A stretch of DNA of 64,000 nt, from NCBI RefSeq assembly GCF_014204325.1, contig NZ_JACHKT010000011.1:62001-126000 (forward strand), written 5' to 3'. Every line of letters begins with the position of its first letter. Position 1 is the first letter of the stretch. Below are positions 9,432-18,250 of the stretch, in pieces. This stretch comes from Arcicella rosea. Its GTDB lineage: Bacteria > Bacteroidota > Bacteroidia > Cytophagales > Spirosomataceae. The position numbers and the translations under genes were made by a program. Under the pieces are notes generated by a model. That model made no database searches. It was not told the DNA's origin and was given only the letters and a program-made list of their open reading frames with translations.

Positions 9432-9448
9432 GATTTTTGTTCTCTATT

Positions 9449-9514
9449 ATCACCTCCTAAATTTGACAATTAATATACTTTATACAGCAAAGTTGTCAAT
9501 TTTTAGGAGGTGAT
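9449..9514. repeat. Long inverted repeat between convergent genes
   Basis: Arms of 21-22 bp (9449-9469 and 9493-9514) differ by one inserted base and enclose 23 bp. It probably ends transcription from both sides (fmt on plus, the haem gene on minus). The left arm begins ATCACCTCCT, the sequence of the bacterial 16S rRNA 3' tail, and the right arm ends AGGAGGTGAT, a perfect extended Shine-Dalgarno. No U-tract follows the stem directly. Confidence 0.8.
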
Positions 9515-9521
9515 ATTTATA

Positions 9522-9956
9522 TCAACGATTCTCCAACTTGTACCATTGAAGATTTTTTAATAATTCACGTCTATTCAGCTTTTGCTGAGAAGCCATTTTT
9601 GGGGAATAATACTTCTCTAAATAATCTAATACTACTTTTTCAGATTCTCCTAAATCCCATAGTTTATGGTTTTTCTGCATCCACCTGATTTTATCTTTCC
9701 AGCCTTCACGAGTAAAACGGTGTTGCTGAATCAACTGTGTATTATGGCAAGCTGTGCATTGTGCCTTTACCATCATCAAATTGGCATCGTTGATTAAGCC
9801 TGTTTCTGAATCAATCGTCAATGAATCAGACACATTTAAGTTTGGAGTGCGGAGTGCGGAATGAGGAGTATTAATTTTAATTTCTTCTGACTGCTTGAAG
9901 GCAAGAAAAGTAATCAGTATCGTTCCGACTAATATATATACATTAATAATTTTCAT
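9522..9956 (-). CDS. Monohaem cytochrome c subunit of sulfite dehydrogenase (SorB-like)
   Basis: A 144-residue exported c-type cytochrome. A hydrophobic N-terminal segment (about 4-20) serves as signal or anchor. The single haem site is C67-x-x-C70-H71, and a Met at about 93 is a likely axial ligand. It follows the molybdopterin subunit with an 11-bp gap, as in SorAB enzymes where it takes electrons from the Mo site and passes them on. Residues about 30-38, just after the signal segment, are encoded by a heptamer array (9844-9870), so this linker seems to have arisen from repeat sequence. Confidence is high for a cytochrome c and good for the SorB role. Confidence 0.85.
   Translation of the reverse strand: MKIINVYILVGTILITFLAFKQSEEIKINTPHSALRTPNLNVSDSLTIDSETGLINDANLMMVKAQCTACHNTQLIQQHRFTREGWKDKIRWMQKNHKLWDLGESEKVVLDYLEKYYSPKMASQQKLNRRELLKNLQWYKLENR
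9844..9870. repeat. Heptamer repeat inside a coding region
   Basis: In-register 7-bp units GGAGTGC, GGAGTGC, GGAATGA, GGAGTA. They lie in the reading frame of the haem subunit and encode its linker TPHSALRTP. Reverse-complement units (GCACTCC, TCATTCC) resemble the ACTCANA heptads found between genes at 15084 and 55645. Confidence 0.8.
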
Positions 9957-9967
9957 CTTGATCTGAT

Positions 9968-11191
9968 TTACACGATTTTCACCGCAATTCTATGACAAGC
10001 ATTATTCAAATATCCGCCCGGATTCCATTGTGGAATTACCATGGGTTGCGTAATTCCTTTACTATCGGTTGCCTTTACCCATACTTCAAAATAGCCTTTT
10101 TGTGAAAAATCCAAGGCTAAAGACCAATGTTGCCAAGCCAAACGATTTTTGGGAGCCTCCAAATTACATTTCTTCCAAGTAACGCCATAATCAATCGAAA
10201 GCGATACTTCTTTTACTTCCAAATCACCTGCCCAAGCGTGTCCACGCAATGTAAGCGTTTTGCCAGCATCAATTACTGCTCCCGTTTTAGGATAAGTAAT
10301 CAAAGATTTCACTGGCATCGCTCCGATAATTTTGAAATTTTCGGGTGTTTCAGCTAATTTTTCTCCCGGTTCAATCGGATGAATCGGTACTCTGTAACTA
10401 TGACCACTCATTTTTTCGCCATCGTGTTCTTTGTTTCTGACCACAATTTTATCTAACCATTTTCCAGAAACCGATGCAGGCCAACCACCAATCACCAAAC
10501 GAAGTGGAAAACCATGTTCCAAGGGAATGTCTTTGCCATTCACCGCCCAAGCAATGAGCGTTTCATCTTCTAAGGCTTTTTTAATGGGTACTCCTCTCGA
10601 AATAACCGACTTATTTGGTGTTCTACTCAAATGAATGTCTTTGCCATAATAACCGATATAAACGGCATCGTCTTTCAAACCAACATCTGCTAAAATATCT
10701 TTTAGGCGAACGCCTGTCCATTCTGCACAACTTACTGCTCCTTGCTCCCACTGGTTTCCAGACGTTTGTGGAAAATATCCCGAACGTCCATTTCCGCCAC
10801 ATTCTAAAGTAAGTTGATAAGTATAATGTTTAAATTTCTCCTTTAACTCTTTGATTTTGAATGTTTTTGTCGTTTTTACAGATTCTCCACCGATAGTCAA
10901 AGTCCAAGTATTAATATCGATATTGCCTTCTGGAATCAAGCCGTTATTACGAATAAACATTTTTTCCACTGGCGTTACTTTATCGTCTAATAAATGTGGG
11001 GGTGTTTCAACGTTCCAAGGTTTATCAGAAAGAATAATCAATTCTTTATTTTTCCAGTCGGGCAAAGTACCTTCAGCTGGTTTTAATAAAATTTGAGGAG
11101 TTTTTTGGGCAAAAGGAACGTTGGGAATGATTAATCCCAACAAGGTAGAATAAGTGCTTTTCTTTAAAAAGTCTCGTCTGTCTTGAATCAT
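9968..11191 (-). CDS. Molybdopterin sulfite dehydrogenase subunit (SorA-like)
   Basis: Oxidises sulfite to sulfate in the periplasm at a molybdenum cofactor. The 407-residue protein begins with a twin-arginine signal (RRDFLKK, then a hydrophobic stretch to about 28), matching export of a folded Mo enzyme. The oxidoreductase molybdopterin-binding domain spans about 75-260, with the Mo-ligating Cys at 131 in LECGGNGRSG. The Mo-co dimerisation domain follows (about 285-405). It is upstream of, and probably co-transcribed with, the haem subunit. A related Mo oxidoreductase of other specificity remains possible, but the paired monohaem cytochrome favours sulfite. Confidence 0.9.
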   Translation of the reverse strand: MIQDRRDFLKKSTYSTLLGLIIPNVPFAQKTPQILLKPAEGTLPDWKNKELIILSDKPWNVETPPHLLDDKVTPVEKMFIRNNGLIPEGNIDINTWTLTIGGESVKTTKTFKIKELKEKFKHYTYQLTLECGGNGRSGYFPQTSGNQWEQGAVSCAEWTGVRLKDILADVGLKDDAVYIGYYGKDIHLSRTPNKSVISRGVPIKKALEDETLIAWAVNGKDIPLEHGFPLRLVIGGWPASVSGKWLDKIVVRNKEHDGEKMSGHSYRVPIHPIEPGEKLAETPENFKIIGAMPVKSLITYPKTGAVIDAGKTLTLRGHAWAGDLEVKEVSLSIDYGVTWKKCNLEAPKNRLAWQHWSLALDFSQKGYFEVWVKATDSKGITQPMVIPQWNPGGYLNNACHRIAVKIV

Positions 11192-11381
11192 TTTTTTATT
11201 GTTAATTTGTCTTACAATAATGTACTAAAGTTTAAATCGACATTTTTAGCAAATCAGGTGGTTTGATTCTTCACTACAAAGTTGACTTATTTTAACATAT
11301 TTAAGGCAAGATATTCAGTAAAATTAGTATTTCTATCTGCTTTTGGTACTTTAGCCTTTTAAAACAGAAACAACATTTAAT

Positions 11382-12215
11382 ATGAAAATATACAAAACTA
11401 AACAAGGAATTATTGTAGAATCGGCTGATAAATTTTATTTATCTACTGAAAGTAATTGGGATGTTTATGTAAATCGTGATGATTTATACGAACAAATAAG
11501 CAAAGAAATAGCAACACTTACAAGTATTGAATGGACTAAAAATGACATTCTTGCCCCAATTAGTCAACAAGAAATTTGGGCATCTGGTGTGACTTATATG
11601 CCTAGCCGTGAAGCTAGAATTGAAGAATCAAAAGATGCTGGTGGTGGGGATTTTTATGCTCGTGTATATGATGCCGAACGCCCAGAGATTTTCTTTAAAT
11701 CATCTGCCAGTCGTTGTGTAGGAACAAACGATTTTGTCCGTATTCGTAAAGATTCAGCTTGGAATATTCCTGAACCAGAATTGACGCTTTTTGCTACTTC
11801 AAGTGGAAAAATTGTAGGTTATACCGCAGGAAATGACATGAGTTCGAGAGATATTGAAGGCGAAAATCCATTGTATTTACCTCAAGCCAAAAGTTATGAC
11901 AAAGCCGCTGCCATTGGGCCTTGTTTGTATGTAACAGAAGGAGAAATTAGTCCTGAAACTTTAATTTCACTAGAGATTTTAAGAGATAATGTTTCACAAT
12001 TTCAAGGAAGTATTGCCATCAATCGCATGAAACGTAAACATGATGAATTGATTTCATTCTTGTTCAGAGAGATGTCTTTCCCACACGGAGCATATTTGAT
12101 GACAGGAACAGGCGTTGTGCCACCAAATGAGTTTACTTTAGCTGTTGGCGACGTAATCAATATTACGATTGAAGGAATTGGAACATTGACGAATACTGTG
12201 GAGCAAAAAGCGTAA
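11382..12215 (+). CDS. Fumarylacetoacetate hydrolase family protein
   Basis: A 277-residue FAH-superfamily enzyme that would cleave or isomerise a 2-keto acid using a divalent metal. The metal-binding Glu pair is in [10 protein letters not shown], followed by [18 protein letters not shown], which is characteristic of the FAH fold. The N-terminal third (1-75) is a variable lid domain. In Bacteroidota this subtype is often found with sugar-acid degradation, but here it is a single gene with no catabolic neighbours, so the substrate is unknown. A near-match -7 element (TACTTTAG, 11347-11354) lies 28 bp before the ATG. Confidence 0.88.
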   Translation: MKIYKTKQGIIVESADKFYLSTESNWDVYVNRDDLYEQISKEIATLTSIEWTKNDILAPISQQEIWASGVTYMPSREARIEESKDAGGGDFYARVYDAERPEIFFKSSASRCVGTNDFVRIRKDSAWNIPEPELTLFATSSGKIVGYTAGNDMSSRDIEGENPLYLPQAKSYDKAAAIGPCLYVTEGEISPETLISLEILRDNVSQFQGSIAINRMKRKHDELISFLFREMSFPHGAYLMTGTGVVPPNEFTLAVGDVINITIEGIGTLTNTVEQKA

Positions 12216-12221
12216 AATTTT

Positions 12222-12260
12222 GTTTACTTGGTAGATTCTGACGGAATCTACCAAGTAAAC
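12222..12260. terminator. Bidirectional terminator hairpin
   Basis: A perfect 17-bp stem (12222-12238 with 12244-12260) and 5-nt loop, between the convergent FAH-family gene and the HolD-like gene. It starts 7 bp after one stop and 3 bp from the other. U-tracts are weak on both sides. Confidence 0.8.
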
Positions 12261-12262
12261 TT

Positions 12263-12799
12263 CTACAAAAACATTTCCTGCAAAGCCTTCCAAAGGGCTT
12301 TTTTCTTTTCTACATCATTCTGCAATTCACTCAAAGCATCTGAAAACAAAAAGCGAATGTTTTTTATTTCTTTGGTTTGATACGAATTAAGGGGAATCTC
12401 AAGCTTTATTTGCTGTAAAGCCACCCCAAAAGTGATAAAATGACTGATTAGGTTCTGAGAAAAAGCCGTTCTAGCATTCATCTGGCTCAAATCTGCCAAG
12501 CGAACTAAATCCACCTGATTAAGATTTAATTTCACTGCCGTAAGGATTTTCCCCAATAAAGCTTGGTCTGCATCGCTACAATCATCTACCAAAATAACCA
12601 CTCTATGGTTGGGTACAAAATGTAAAAGTTCTTGTACTTTTTCAACTTTTACTTCCGCTACAACTTGTTCTGCAATCGGTGCTACAATCAGTTTTTTTTC
12701 TATAGATACTTCATCTTTTTGCACAGTTTTTTCAGGAATTACATACAATTGTTCTCCTGCAAAAAGTTGTTGAAAAAGTATGGCATTATTCTCAGGCAT
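12263..12799 (-). CDS. Uncharacterised protein, possible HolD (psi)-like clamp-loader subunit
   Basis: A 178-residue soluble protein that I do not recognise by a firm signature. Its layout resembles DNA polymerase III psi (HolD): an N-terminal peptide ILFQQLFAGEQLYVIPE, comparable to the chi-binding LQQLGIT...W peptide of E. coli HolD; a Pro/Glu/Val/Lys-rich linker (about 22-55); an alpha/beta core with VVILVDDCSDAD and LLGKILTAVKLNLNQVDLV; and a C-terminal end with SDALSELQND, then ALWKALQEMF, like the ALWQQI end of psi. The resemblance is by eye. It is 12 bp downstream of the hydrolase gene and probably shares its transcript. Confidence 0.7.
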   Translation of the reverse strand: MPENNAILFQQLFAGEQLYVIPEKTVQKDEVSIEKKLIVAPIAEQVVAEVKVEKVQELLHFVPNHRVVILVDDCSDADQALLGKILTAVKLNLNQVDLVRLADLSQMNARTAFSQNLISHFITFGVALQQIKLEIPLNSYQTKEIKNIRFLFSDALSELQNDVEKKKALWKALQEMFL

Positions 12800-12811
12800 T
12801 ATCTCCTACAA

Positions 12812-13543
12812 TTAACATTTTAACAAAAACTTCCCTACAAATTTTAAGCAATCTTCTGGCTCTTCAACCATTCCCATGTGTCCTACTTCATCAAGAATTG
12901 AAGATGAGAAAAATTTAGGAACCATAATTTGTGCTTTGGCATCTGCTGGGTTCACACTTTTATCTTTTTCCCCGATAATAAACATCACTGGGCAACGCAA
13001 AGATTTTAATACATGCTTACGGTCGGGACGGTCACGCATGGCTGTCATACCAGCAATCAATGCTTCTACAGGCAAGGTTGAAGTAGCTTCAATATGCTTT
13101 TGAATAATTTCAGGATACTTCTTTGCAAAAGCTTCCGCATACAAATTAGGTGTTGATACTTTGATAAAAGCTTCAGCACCATGAGTTTTCAAAAACTCAA
13201 CATTCTTGTCTCTAGCGGCCTTTTTTTCATCCGAATCTGCAAAAGCCGTAGAATGAAAAAGCCCTAAACCCAATACTTTCTCTGGATATTTCTCAGCAAA
13301 AGCTAAAGCAATATAACCACCCATTGAATGACCAATGATAACACATTTTTCAAATCCTTTTGAAGTAACTTCTTTTTCAACAAAATCGGCATAATCTTCA
13401 ATGGATTTCAAATTACTCAGTCGTGCATATTCTGGAACAATCATGTAAAAATCCTTCTGTAAAAAAGGTACATAACCACTCCAAATGGTAGCATCTTCAC
13501 CAAAACCGTGTAATAATACAACTGCTTTTTTCATAATATTCAT
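12812..13543 (-). CDS. Alpha/beta hydrolase
   Basis: A 243-residue serine hydrolase of the alpha/beta fold. The catalytic triad can be placed: S73 in GHSMGG, D194 in GEKDKSV and H222 in EVGHMGM; the oxyanion motif HGFGED is at residues 12-17. There is no signal peptide, so it is cytosolic. The annotated ATG at 13543 and a second ATG three codons later (13534) are both possible; MKKAVVLLHGFG from the second fits relatives equally well. The substrate cannot be told from sequence. Confidence 0.9.
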   Translation of the reverse strand: MNIMKKAVVLLHGFGEDATIWSGYVPFLQKDFYMIVPEYARLSNLKSIEDYADFVEKEVTSKGFEKCVIIGHSMGGYIALAFAEKYPEKVLGLGLFHSTAFADSDEKKAARDKNVEFLKTHGAEAFIKVSTPNLYAEAFAKKYPEIIQKHIEATSTLPVEALIAGMTAMRDRPDRKHVLKSLRCPVMFIIGEKDKSVNPADAKAQIMVPKFFSSSILDEVGHMGMVEEPEDCLKFVGKFLLKC

Positions 13544-13583
13544 TCACGAATCTCAACACAAAAAAGGTTTCATTCGTTTTATT

Positions 13584-14927
13584 TTAATGATTTTTTGGGA
13601 TTTCTCTCCCTCTAAATTTTAGTAAAAATCCAAGTAAACACACCACCAAACTTCCAAAAAACAATATACTTAACCACTGATTATAATATATGATAGCAAA
13701 CATACATACGACAGACAAAACGAGGGCAATTAAGGGGAAATATGGGTAAAATGGTGCCATAAATGGGCGGTCAAGTGTTGGTTCTTTTTTACGCAAAGCT
13801 AATAAACTCAACATACTCATCGCATACATTACCACAGCACCCAAACCCGACATGATGATAATTTTATCAGTCGTTCCCGTAAAAATAGCGATTGCTCCTA
13901 CAAAGCCCCCTGCAATCAAAGCCCAATGTGGCGTATGATATTTTCTGTTGACAACTGATAAAAATTTAGGCAAATAACCCGCACGAGCTAAAGCAAAGAT
14001 TTGTCGAGAGTAACTAATCGTGTTACAATGAAACGAAGCAATCAAACCAAAGAGTCCTAAACTAGCAAATATTTTCGAAAGACTATTATTTTTCCCCAAA
14101 GCCATTGAAAGTGTTTCGGGCAAAGGATAGTCAATATTACTTAAAGTTCGCCAATCGCCAACGCCTCCGCTTAAAATCATTACACCCAAAGCCAAAATCA
14201 CTAAAGTAATAATACTTGAAATATAAGCTTTTGGAATGGTAGTTCGTGGTTCTTTTACTTCTTCTGCTACCATTGCTACGCCTTCAATCGCTACAAAAAA
14301 CCATATAGCAAAAGGTATTCCAGCAAAAACACTATTCGCAGTAACCGTCGGAGGATTATGTGCCAAAAAGTTTTCTGTTTTATAAAAAGGAAAAATAACC
14401 GCAATGAAAATTATTAATTCTACAACAGACAAAATTGTAACAAACAGGGAAAAGCGGGCAGATTCTTTAATGCCGAAAAGATTAATCGTGATAAAAATCA
14501 CATACATCCCAATAGCCGTTGGCACAACTGGAATAGCGGGATGTAAAAAATGCACATAGCTTCCTAAAGCATAAGCGATAGCTGGAGGTGCTAATAAAAA
14601 ATCAACCAAAGTGGCAAAACCAGCGATAAAACCTCCTACTCTTCCAAAAGCACGATGAGCGTAATCAAAAGCACCACCCGCATGAGGAATAGAAGTAGTG
14701 AGCTCTGTATAAGAAAAAATAAAAGTAAGGTACATCACCGTTACCAATAAAGTAGCGATTAAAAAACCAATTGTTCCAGATGAAGCCCAGCCATAATTCC
14801 AGCCAAAATATTCACCCGAAATCACTAGCCCCACTGCAATTGCCCATAATTGAGTGGTGTTAATTACTTTCTTTAAGGTTGGTTGATAATTTTCGGCAAT
14901 CGGATGAGGGCTGTCGGTTGTCGGCAT
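13584..14927 (-). CDS. APC-family permease, ethanolamine permease type
   Basis: An inner-membrane amine or amino-acid transporter of 447 residues with about 12 hydrophobic segments. The first segment carries LWAIAVGLVISGEYFGWNYG, the hallmark of the ethanolamine permease subgroup of the APC superfamily, and the conserved loop FSYTELTTSIPHAGG follows segment 2. No ethanolamine ammonia-lyase genes are present here, so the substrate assignment rests on the family motif only. The stop is 40 bp upstream of the hydrolase start, on the same strand. Confidence 0.85.
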   Translation of the reverse strand: MPTTDSPHPIAENYQPTLKKVINTTQLWAIAVGLVISGEYFGWNYGWASSGTIGFLIATLLVTVMYLTFIFSYTELTTSIPHAGGAFDYAHRAFGRVGGFIAGFATLVDFLLAPPAIAYALGSYVHFLHPAIPVVPTAIGMYVIFITINLFGIKESARFSLFVTILSVVELIIFIAVIFPFYKTENFLAHNPPTVTANSVFAGIPFAIWFFVAIEGVAMVAEEVKEPRTTIPKAYISSIITLVILALGVMILSGGVGDWRTLSNIDYPLPETLSMALGKNNSLSKIFASLGLFGLIASFHCNTISYSRQIFALARAGYLPKFLSVVNRKYHTPHWALIAGGFVGAIAIFTGTTDKIIIMSGLGAVVMYAMSMLSLLALRKKEPTLDRPFMAPFYPYFPLIALVLSVVCMFAIIYYNQWLSILFFGSLVVCLLGFLLKFRGREIPKNH

Positions 14928-14959
14928 AAGTTTATAATATTAATAAGGATTAAAATATT

Positions 14960-14991
14960 GATGAATTGATGAATTGATGAATTGATGAATT
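14960..14991. repeat. Octamer tandem repeat, four perfect units
   Basis: Four perfect copies of GATGAATT, in register, 33 bp upstream of the permease start codon. A length change here could alter promoter spacing. Confidence 0.92.
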
Positions 14992-15083
14992 GTGATTAGA
15001 AAATAGTCTCAAGTAATCTTGAAAAATTAGTTTATACTTACAAATTACTCTATTGATATTCAGATACTTAATCTAAAAATTCA

Positions 15084-15104
15084 GCACTCACAACTCAGCA
15101 CTCA
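15084..15104. repeat. Heptamer repeat, three units
   Basis: Units GCACTCA, CAACTCA, GCACTCA, followed by TACTTAA. The same ACTCA-type heptads recur at 55645-55679. A further degenerate group (GAAAGCT, GACAACT, GACAGCC) lies at 15213-15233. Confidence 0.8.
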
Positions 15105-15260
15105 TACTTAATGCTGTTTATATTTAATAATATGCTTCAATATATCTTAAATGAAGCCTTTCATGGATGATAATTCCTTTAAAATAAGGTCAATTTATAA
15201 AAATTGATGACCGAAAGCTGACAACTGACAGCCATTTTACAATTGGCAATTAAACAAATA

Positions 15261-15295
15261 TACAAAAGGCTCAGAGAATCTCTGAGCCTTTTGTA
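15261..15295. terminator. Terminator of the cysteine desulfurase gene
   Basis: Perfect 16-bp stem (15261-15276 with 15280-15295), 3-nt loop, with the A/T-rich ends giving a U-rich 3' side in either direction. It is 28 bp beyond the desulfurase stop. Confidence 0.85.
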
Positions 15296-15323
15296 TTAAA
15301 TTCTAAATAGATAATGCCTCTTA

Positions 15324-16466
15324 CTAAGCTGTTACTTTCAGAATACTTATCAGTTTGTCCACTACATAATCAATCTCTTCTACCGTATTATATTTTGAAA
15401 ACGAAAATCTCACAGAAGGTCTTTCAGGAGAAACATTCAAAGCTGTTAAAACGTGTGAGCCAATATCAGAACCGCTTGTACAAGCACTTCCGCCCGAAGC
15501 TGAAATTTTGTTGATGTCTAAATTGAACAAAAACATATCCGCTTCTTCCGAAGGAGGAAAACTTACGTTTAGCACTGTATAAAGACTTCTTTCTAAATTA
15601 GCAGAATCTCCGTTGAATTCGATGCCATCTAATTCAGTACTTAGTCTATGAATCATTCTGGCTTTCAATGCTTCAACGTGCTTTCTATGCTCGTCCATTC
15701 CTGAATAGGCAATTTCTAAGGCTTTAGCTAAACCTACGATTCCATACACATTTTCAGTACCGCCACGCATATTTCTCTCTTGTGAACCACCGTGAATAAA
15801 AGGCGTGATTTTACTTTTTGCATTGATATACAAAAATCCAATTCCTTTTGGCCCATGAAATTTATGTGCTGCCCCCACTAAGAAATCTATTTTCAATTGT
15901 TGCAAATCATGGCGATAATGTGCCATCGTTTGAACAGTATCCGAATGAAAAATTGCACCATAATCTTCACACAATTGTCCGACGATATTCAAATCTAATA
16001 AATTACCAATCTCATTATTTCCGTGCATTAACGACACCAACGTTCTTGGATTATCACGTAGTAATTCATCTAAATGTGTTAAATCAATGTGACCTTTATC
16101 GTGAAGTTCAACATAACTTAATTTGATTTTTCCTTTTTTAGCCAAGTACTCCAAAGTATGCAAAACAGCATGATGTTCTAAACGAGAAGTAATGGCATGA
16201 GTAATTCCAAAGTCTTCAACAGAACGAACGATAGCCGTATTGTCAGCTTCTGTTCCACCAGAAGTAAAGAAAATTTCAGCAGGCGAAGTATTTAATAAGC
16301 CAGCGATTGATTTTCTAGCACGTTCAATCGTGTTACGCACTTCACGACCATGAGTATGGATTGATGATGGATTTCCAAAACTGGATTCCATCATGGGTAA
16401 CATTGCATCGATAACAGCTCTATCCATCGGAGTTGTTGCTGCATTATCTAAATAAATTCTATTCAT
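15324..16466 (-). CDS. Cysteine desulfurase (IscS/NifS family)
   Basis: A PLP enzyme that removes sulfur from cysteine for Fe-S clusters and thio-modified tRNA. At 380 residues it is typical. It begins IYLDNAATTP; the PLP-binding lysine is K202 in GAAHKFHGPKG, and the sulfur-accepting Cys is C329 in SGGSACTSGSD. It has the class I form with a catalytic-loop Cys. No iscU or suf genes are adjacent; it is transcribed alone and ended by the hairpin at 15261-15295. Whether it serves iron-sulfur assembly or tRNA thiolation cannot be told here. Confidence 0.95.
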   Translation of the reverse strand: MNRIYLDNAATTPMDRAVIDAMLPMMESSFGNPSSIHTHGREVRNTIERARKSIAGLLNTSPAEIFFTSGGTEADNTAIVRSVEDFGITHAITSRLEHHAVLHTLEYLAKKGKIKLSYVELHDKGHIDLTHLDELLRDNPRTLVSLMHGNNEIGNLLDLNIVGQLCEDYGAIFHSDTVQTMAHYRHDLQQLKIDFLVGAAHKFHGPKGIGFLYINAKSKITPFIHGGSQERNMRGGTENVYGIVGLAKALEIAYSGMDEHRKHVEALKARMIHRLSTELDGIEFNGDSANLERSLYTVLNVSFPPSEEADMFLFNLDINKISASGGSACTSGSDIGSHVLTALNVSPERPSVRFSFSKYNTVEEIDYVVDKLISILKVTA

Positions 16467-16560
16467 TGAATTAACTTGGAGGTTAACGAAGTGTTTAAAT
16501 GATAAACAGTAATTTAAAAGTCTATCACTTCTCTATAACAAATGGGTATTTTATAAAACT

Positions 16561-16589
16561 AAAAATGCCAGACCAAAGCCTGACATTTT
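16561..16589 (-). terminator. Terminator of glmM
   Basis: Outer pairing AAAATG with CATTTT and inner CAG with CTG, with one internal mismatch. It lies 28 bp after the glmM stop on the minus strand and is flanked by an A/T run. Confidence 0.6.
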
Positions 16590-16616
16590 CAAAACATGTA
16601 ATTATTCTTTTAAGTT

Positions 16617-18008
16617 TTATCTTGAAGCTACTACTTCTTTAATATCACTTATCAATTTCTTGGCTAAATTCGCTGCCTTTGTAATAGAATCTGATTCAGA
16701 GTATATTCTAATGATTGGTTCTGTGTTTGATTTTCTCAGGTGAACCCATTCTTTATCAAACTCTATTTTCACCCCATCAATATCGTTAATTGGGTTCTTA
16801 GAGTACTTCTTTTTAATTGCATCTAATACTCCATCAACATCAATTTCTGGCGTTAATTCAATCTTATTTTTAGAAATATAATATTCTGGATAACCTTTTC
16901 TGAGTACGGAAATGCGTTTCCCTGCTTTAGATAAATGTGTTAAAAACAACGCTATCCCAACCAAAGCATCACGACCGTAATGCAATTCTGGATAAATAAT
17001 TCCTCCGTTGCCTTCACCACCGATTACAGCTTTTGAAGACTTCATCAAGGTAACAACATTTACTTCACCAACTGCCGAAGCATAATACTTTCCGCCAGCT
17101 TTCTCTGTAACATCACGCAAAGCACGAGTTGAAGAAAGATTAGAAACTGAATTACCTTTATTATTTTGTAAAATATAATCGGCAACAGCTACTAAAGTAT
17201 ATTCTTCGCCAAATGGTGAACCATCTTCACACATGAAACAAAGTCTATCAACATCAGGATCAACAACGATCCCTAAGTCGAATTTACCTTTTTCCATTGC
17301 GTTGGTTATATCTGTTAAATTTTCAGGCAATGGCTCAGGATTATGAGCAAAATATCCTGTTGGCTCGCAATGTAATTTAGTAATTTGTGTGACACCAAGT
17401 GCTTCCAACAACATTGGTACAGCTATTCCTCCAGAAGAGTTAACTGCATCAACAATTACTTTAAAATCTTTATTTTTAATTGCTTCAACATCGACCAATG
17501 GTAATGCTAAAATCAAATCTATATGCTTTTGAAGCCAAGTATTGTCTTTGGCATAAGTCCCCAATTTCTTGACATCTACAAAATCAAAATCTTCATTTTC
17601 AGCAATTTGAAGCATTTCTTCTCCATCGTTTCCAGAAATAAATTCACCAGTAGCATTCAATAATTTGAGTGCATTCCATTGAATTGGATTATGACTTGCC
17701 GTTAAAATAATTCCTCCAGCCGCTTTTTCAGCAGGTACTGCCATTTCAACGGTTGGTGTTGTAGAAAGTCCTAAATCAATTACACTTAACCCTAAACTTT
17801 GTAGCGTACCAGTTACTAATTTGGAAACCATGTCGCCCGAAAGACGAGCATCACGCCCTACTACAATTTTAAGTGTATCGGGGTTTTTCCGCTTTAACCA
17901 AGTGCCAAAAGCTGCTGTAAATTTAACAACGTCTAAAGGTGTTAAGGCTTCTCCCGCTTTTCCACCTATAGTTCCTCTGATGCCTGATATTGATTTGATT
18001 AGTGTCAA
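16617..18008 (-). CDS. glmM: Phosphoglucosamine mutase / phosphohexomutase
   Basis: Interconverts glucosamine-6-phosphate and glucosamine-1-phosphate for peptidoglycan precursors; a 463-residue alpha-D-phosphohexomutase. The phosphoserine is S105 in TASHNP, the Mg site is D250-P-D252-V-D254-R, and the sugar-binding loop GEGNGG is at about 331-336. The final phosphate loop RKSNTEPIIR is near the C terminus. No ATG fits: the frame begins at TTG 18008 and reads MTLIKSISGIRGT, matching how relatives begin, so TTG appears to be the real start. Broader phosphomannomutase activity cannot be excluded. Confidence 0.92.
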   Translation of the reverse strand: MTLIKSISGIRGTIGGKAGEALTPLDVVKFTAAFGTWLKRKNPDTLKIVVGRDARLSGDMVSKLVTGTLQSLGLSVIDLGLSTTPTVEMAVPAEKAAGGIILTASHNPIQWNALKLLNATGEFISGNDGEEMLQIAENEDFDFVDVKKLGTYAKDNTWLQKHIDLILALPLVDVEAIKNKDFKVIVDAVNSSGGIAVPMLLEALGVTQITKLHCEPTGYFAHNPEPLPENLTDITNAMEKGKFDLGIVVDPDVDRLCFMCEDGSPFGEEYTLVAVADYILQNNKGNSVSNLSSTRALRDVTEKAGGKYYASAVGEVNVVTLMKSSKAVIGGEGNGGIIYPELHYGRDALVGIALFLTHLSKAGKRISVLRKGYPEYYISKNKIELTPEIDVDGVLDAIKKKYSKNPINDIDGVKIEFDKEWVHLRKSNTEPIIRIYSESDSITKAANLAKKLISDIKEVVASR

Positions 18009-18216
18009 TTGCTTAATAAAATTTTAAAGAGATAGTTAAATTATTAAAAACTAAAGTTAATATAAAAATGCCTGTTTCTTGAAATAAACCCTAATTGTAT
18101 CACTTTAATTGTCCATAAATTTATCTAACAGTAATTTTTTATTTTTCTTAATGCCTTTTTTAGCCAAATAAGCCTAAAAGCAAATATTCTTCTTTGGGAA
18201 AAACGATATTAACATA

Positions 18217-18249
18217 AAAGCCTTCAAACTGTAAAGTCTGAAGGCTTTT
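18217..18249 (-). terminator. Terminator after the distal tRNA-Gln
   Basis: 11-bp stem AAAAGCCTTCA (18217-18227) with its complement (18239-18249), 11-nt loop. On the minus strand the 3' arm ends in TTTT. It begins 2 nt after the tRNA end. Confidence 0.8.
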
Positions 18250-18250
18250 G

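Larger units (their letters stand above)
14928..15260. other. Intergenic region built of short word repeats
   Basis: No gene is seen. The region carries three small repeat arrays: octamers at 14960-14991, heptamers at 15084-15104 and heptamers at 15213-15233. The rest is AT-rich. It lies upstream of the leftward permease gene and should include its promoter. Confidence 0.6.

Noticed and set aside
14960-14991. CRISPR-like array
   Set aside because: Units are 8 bp with no spacers, and there are no cas genes.
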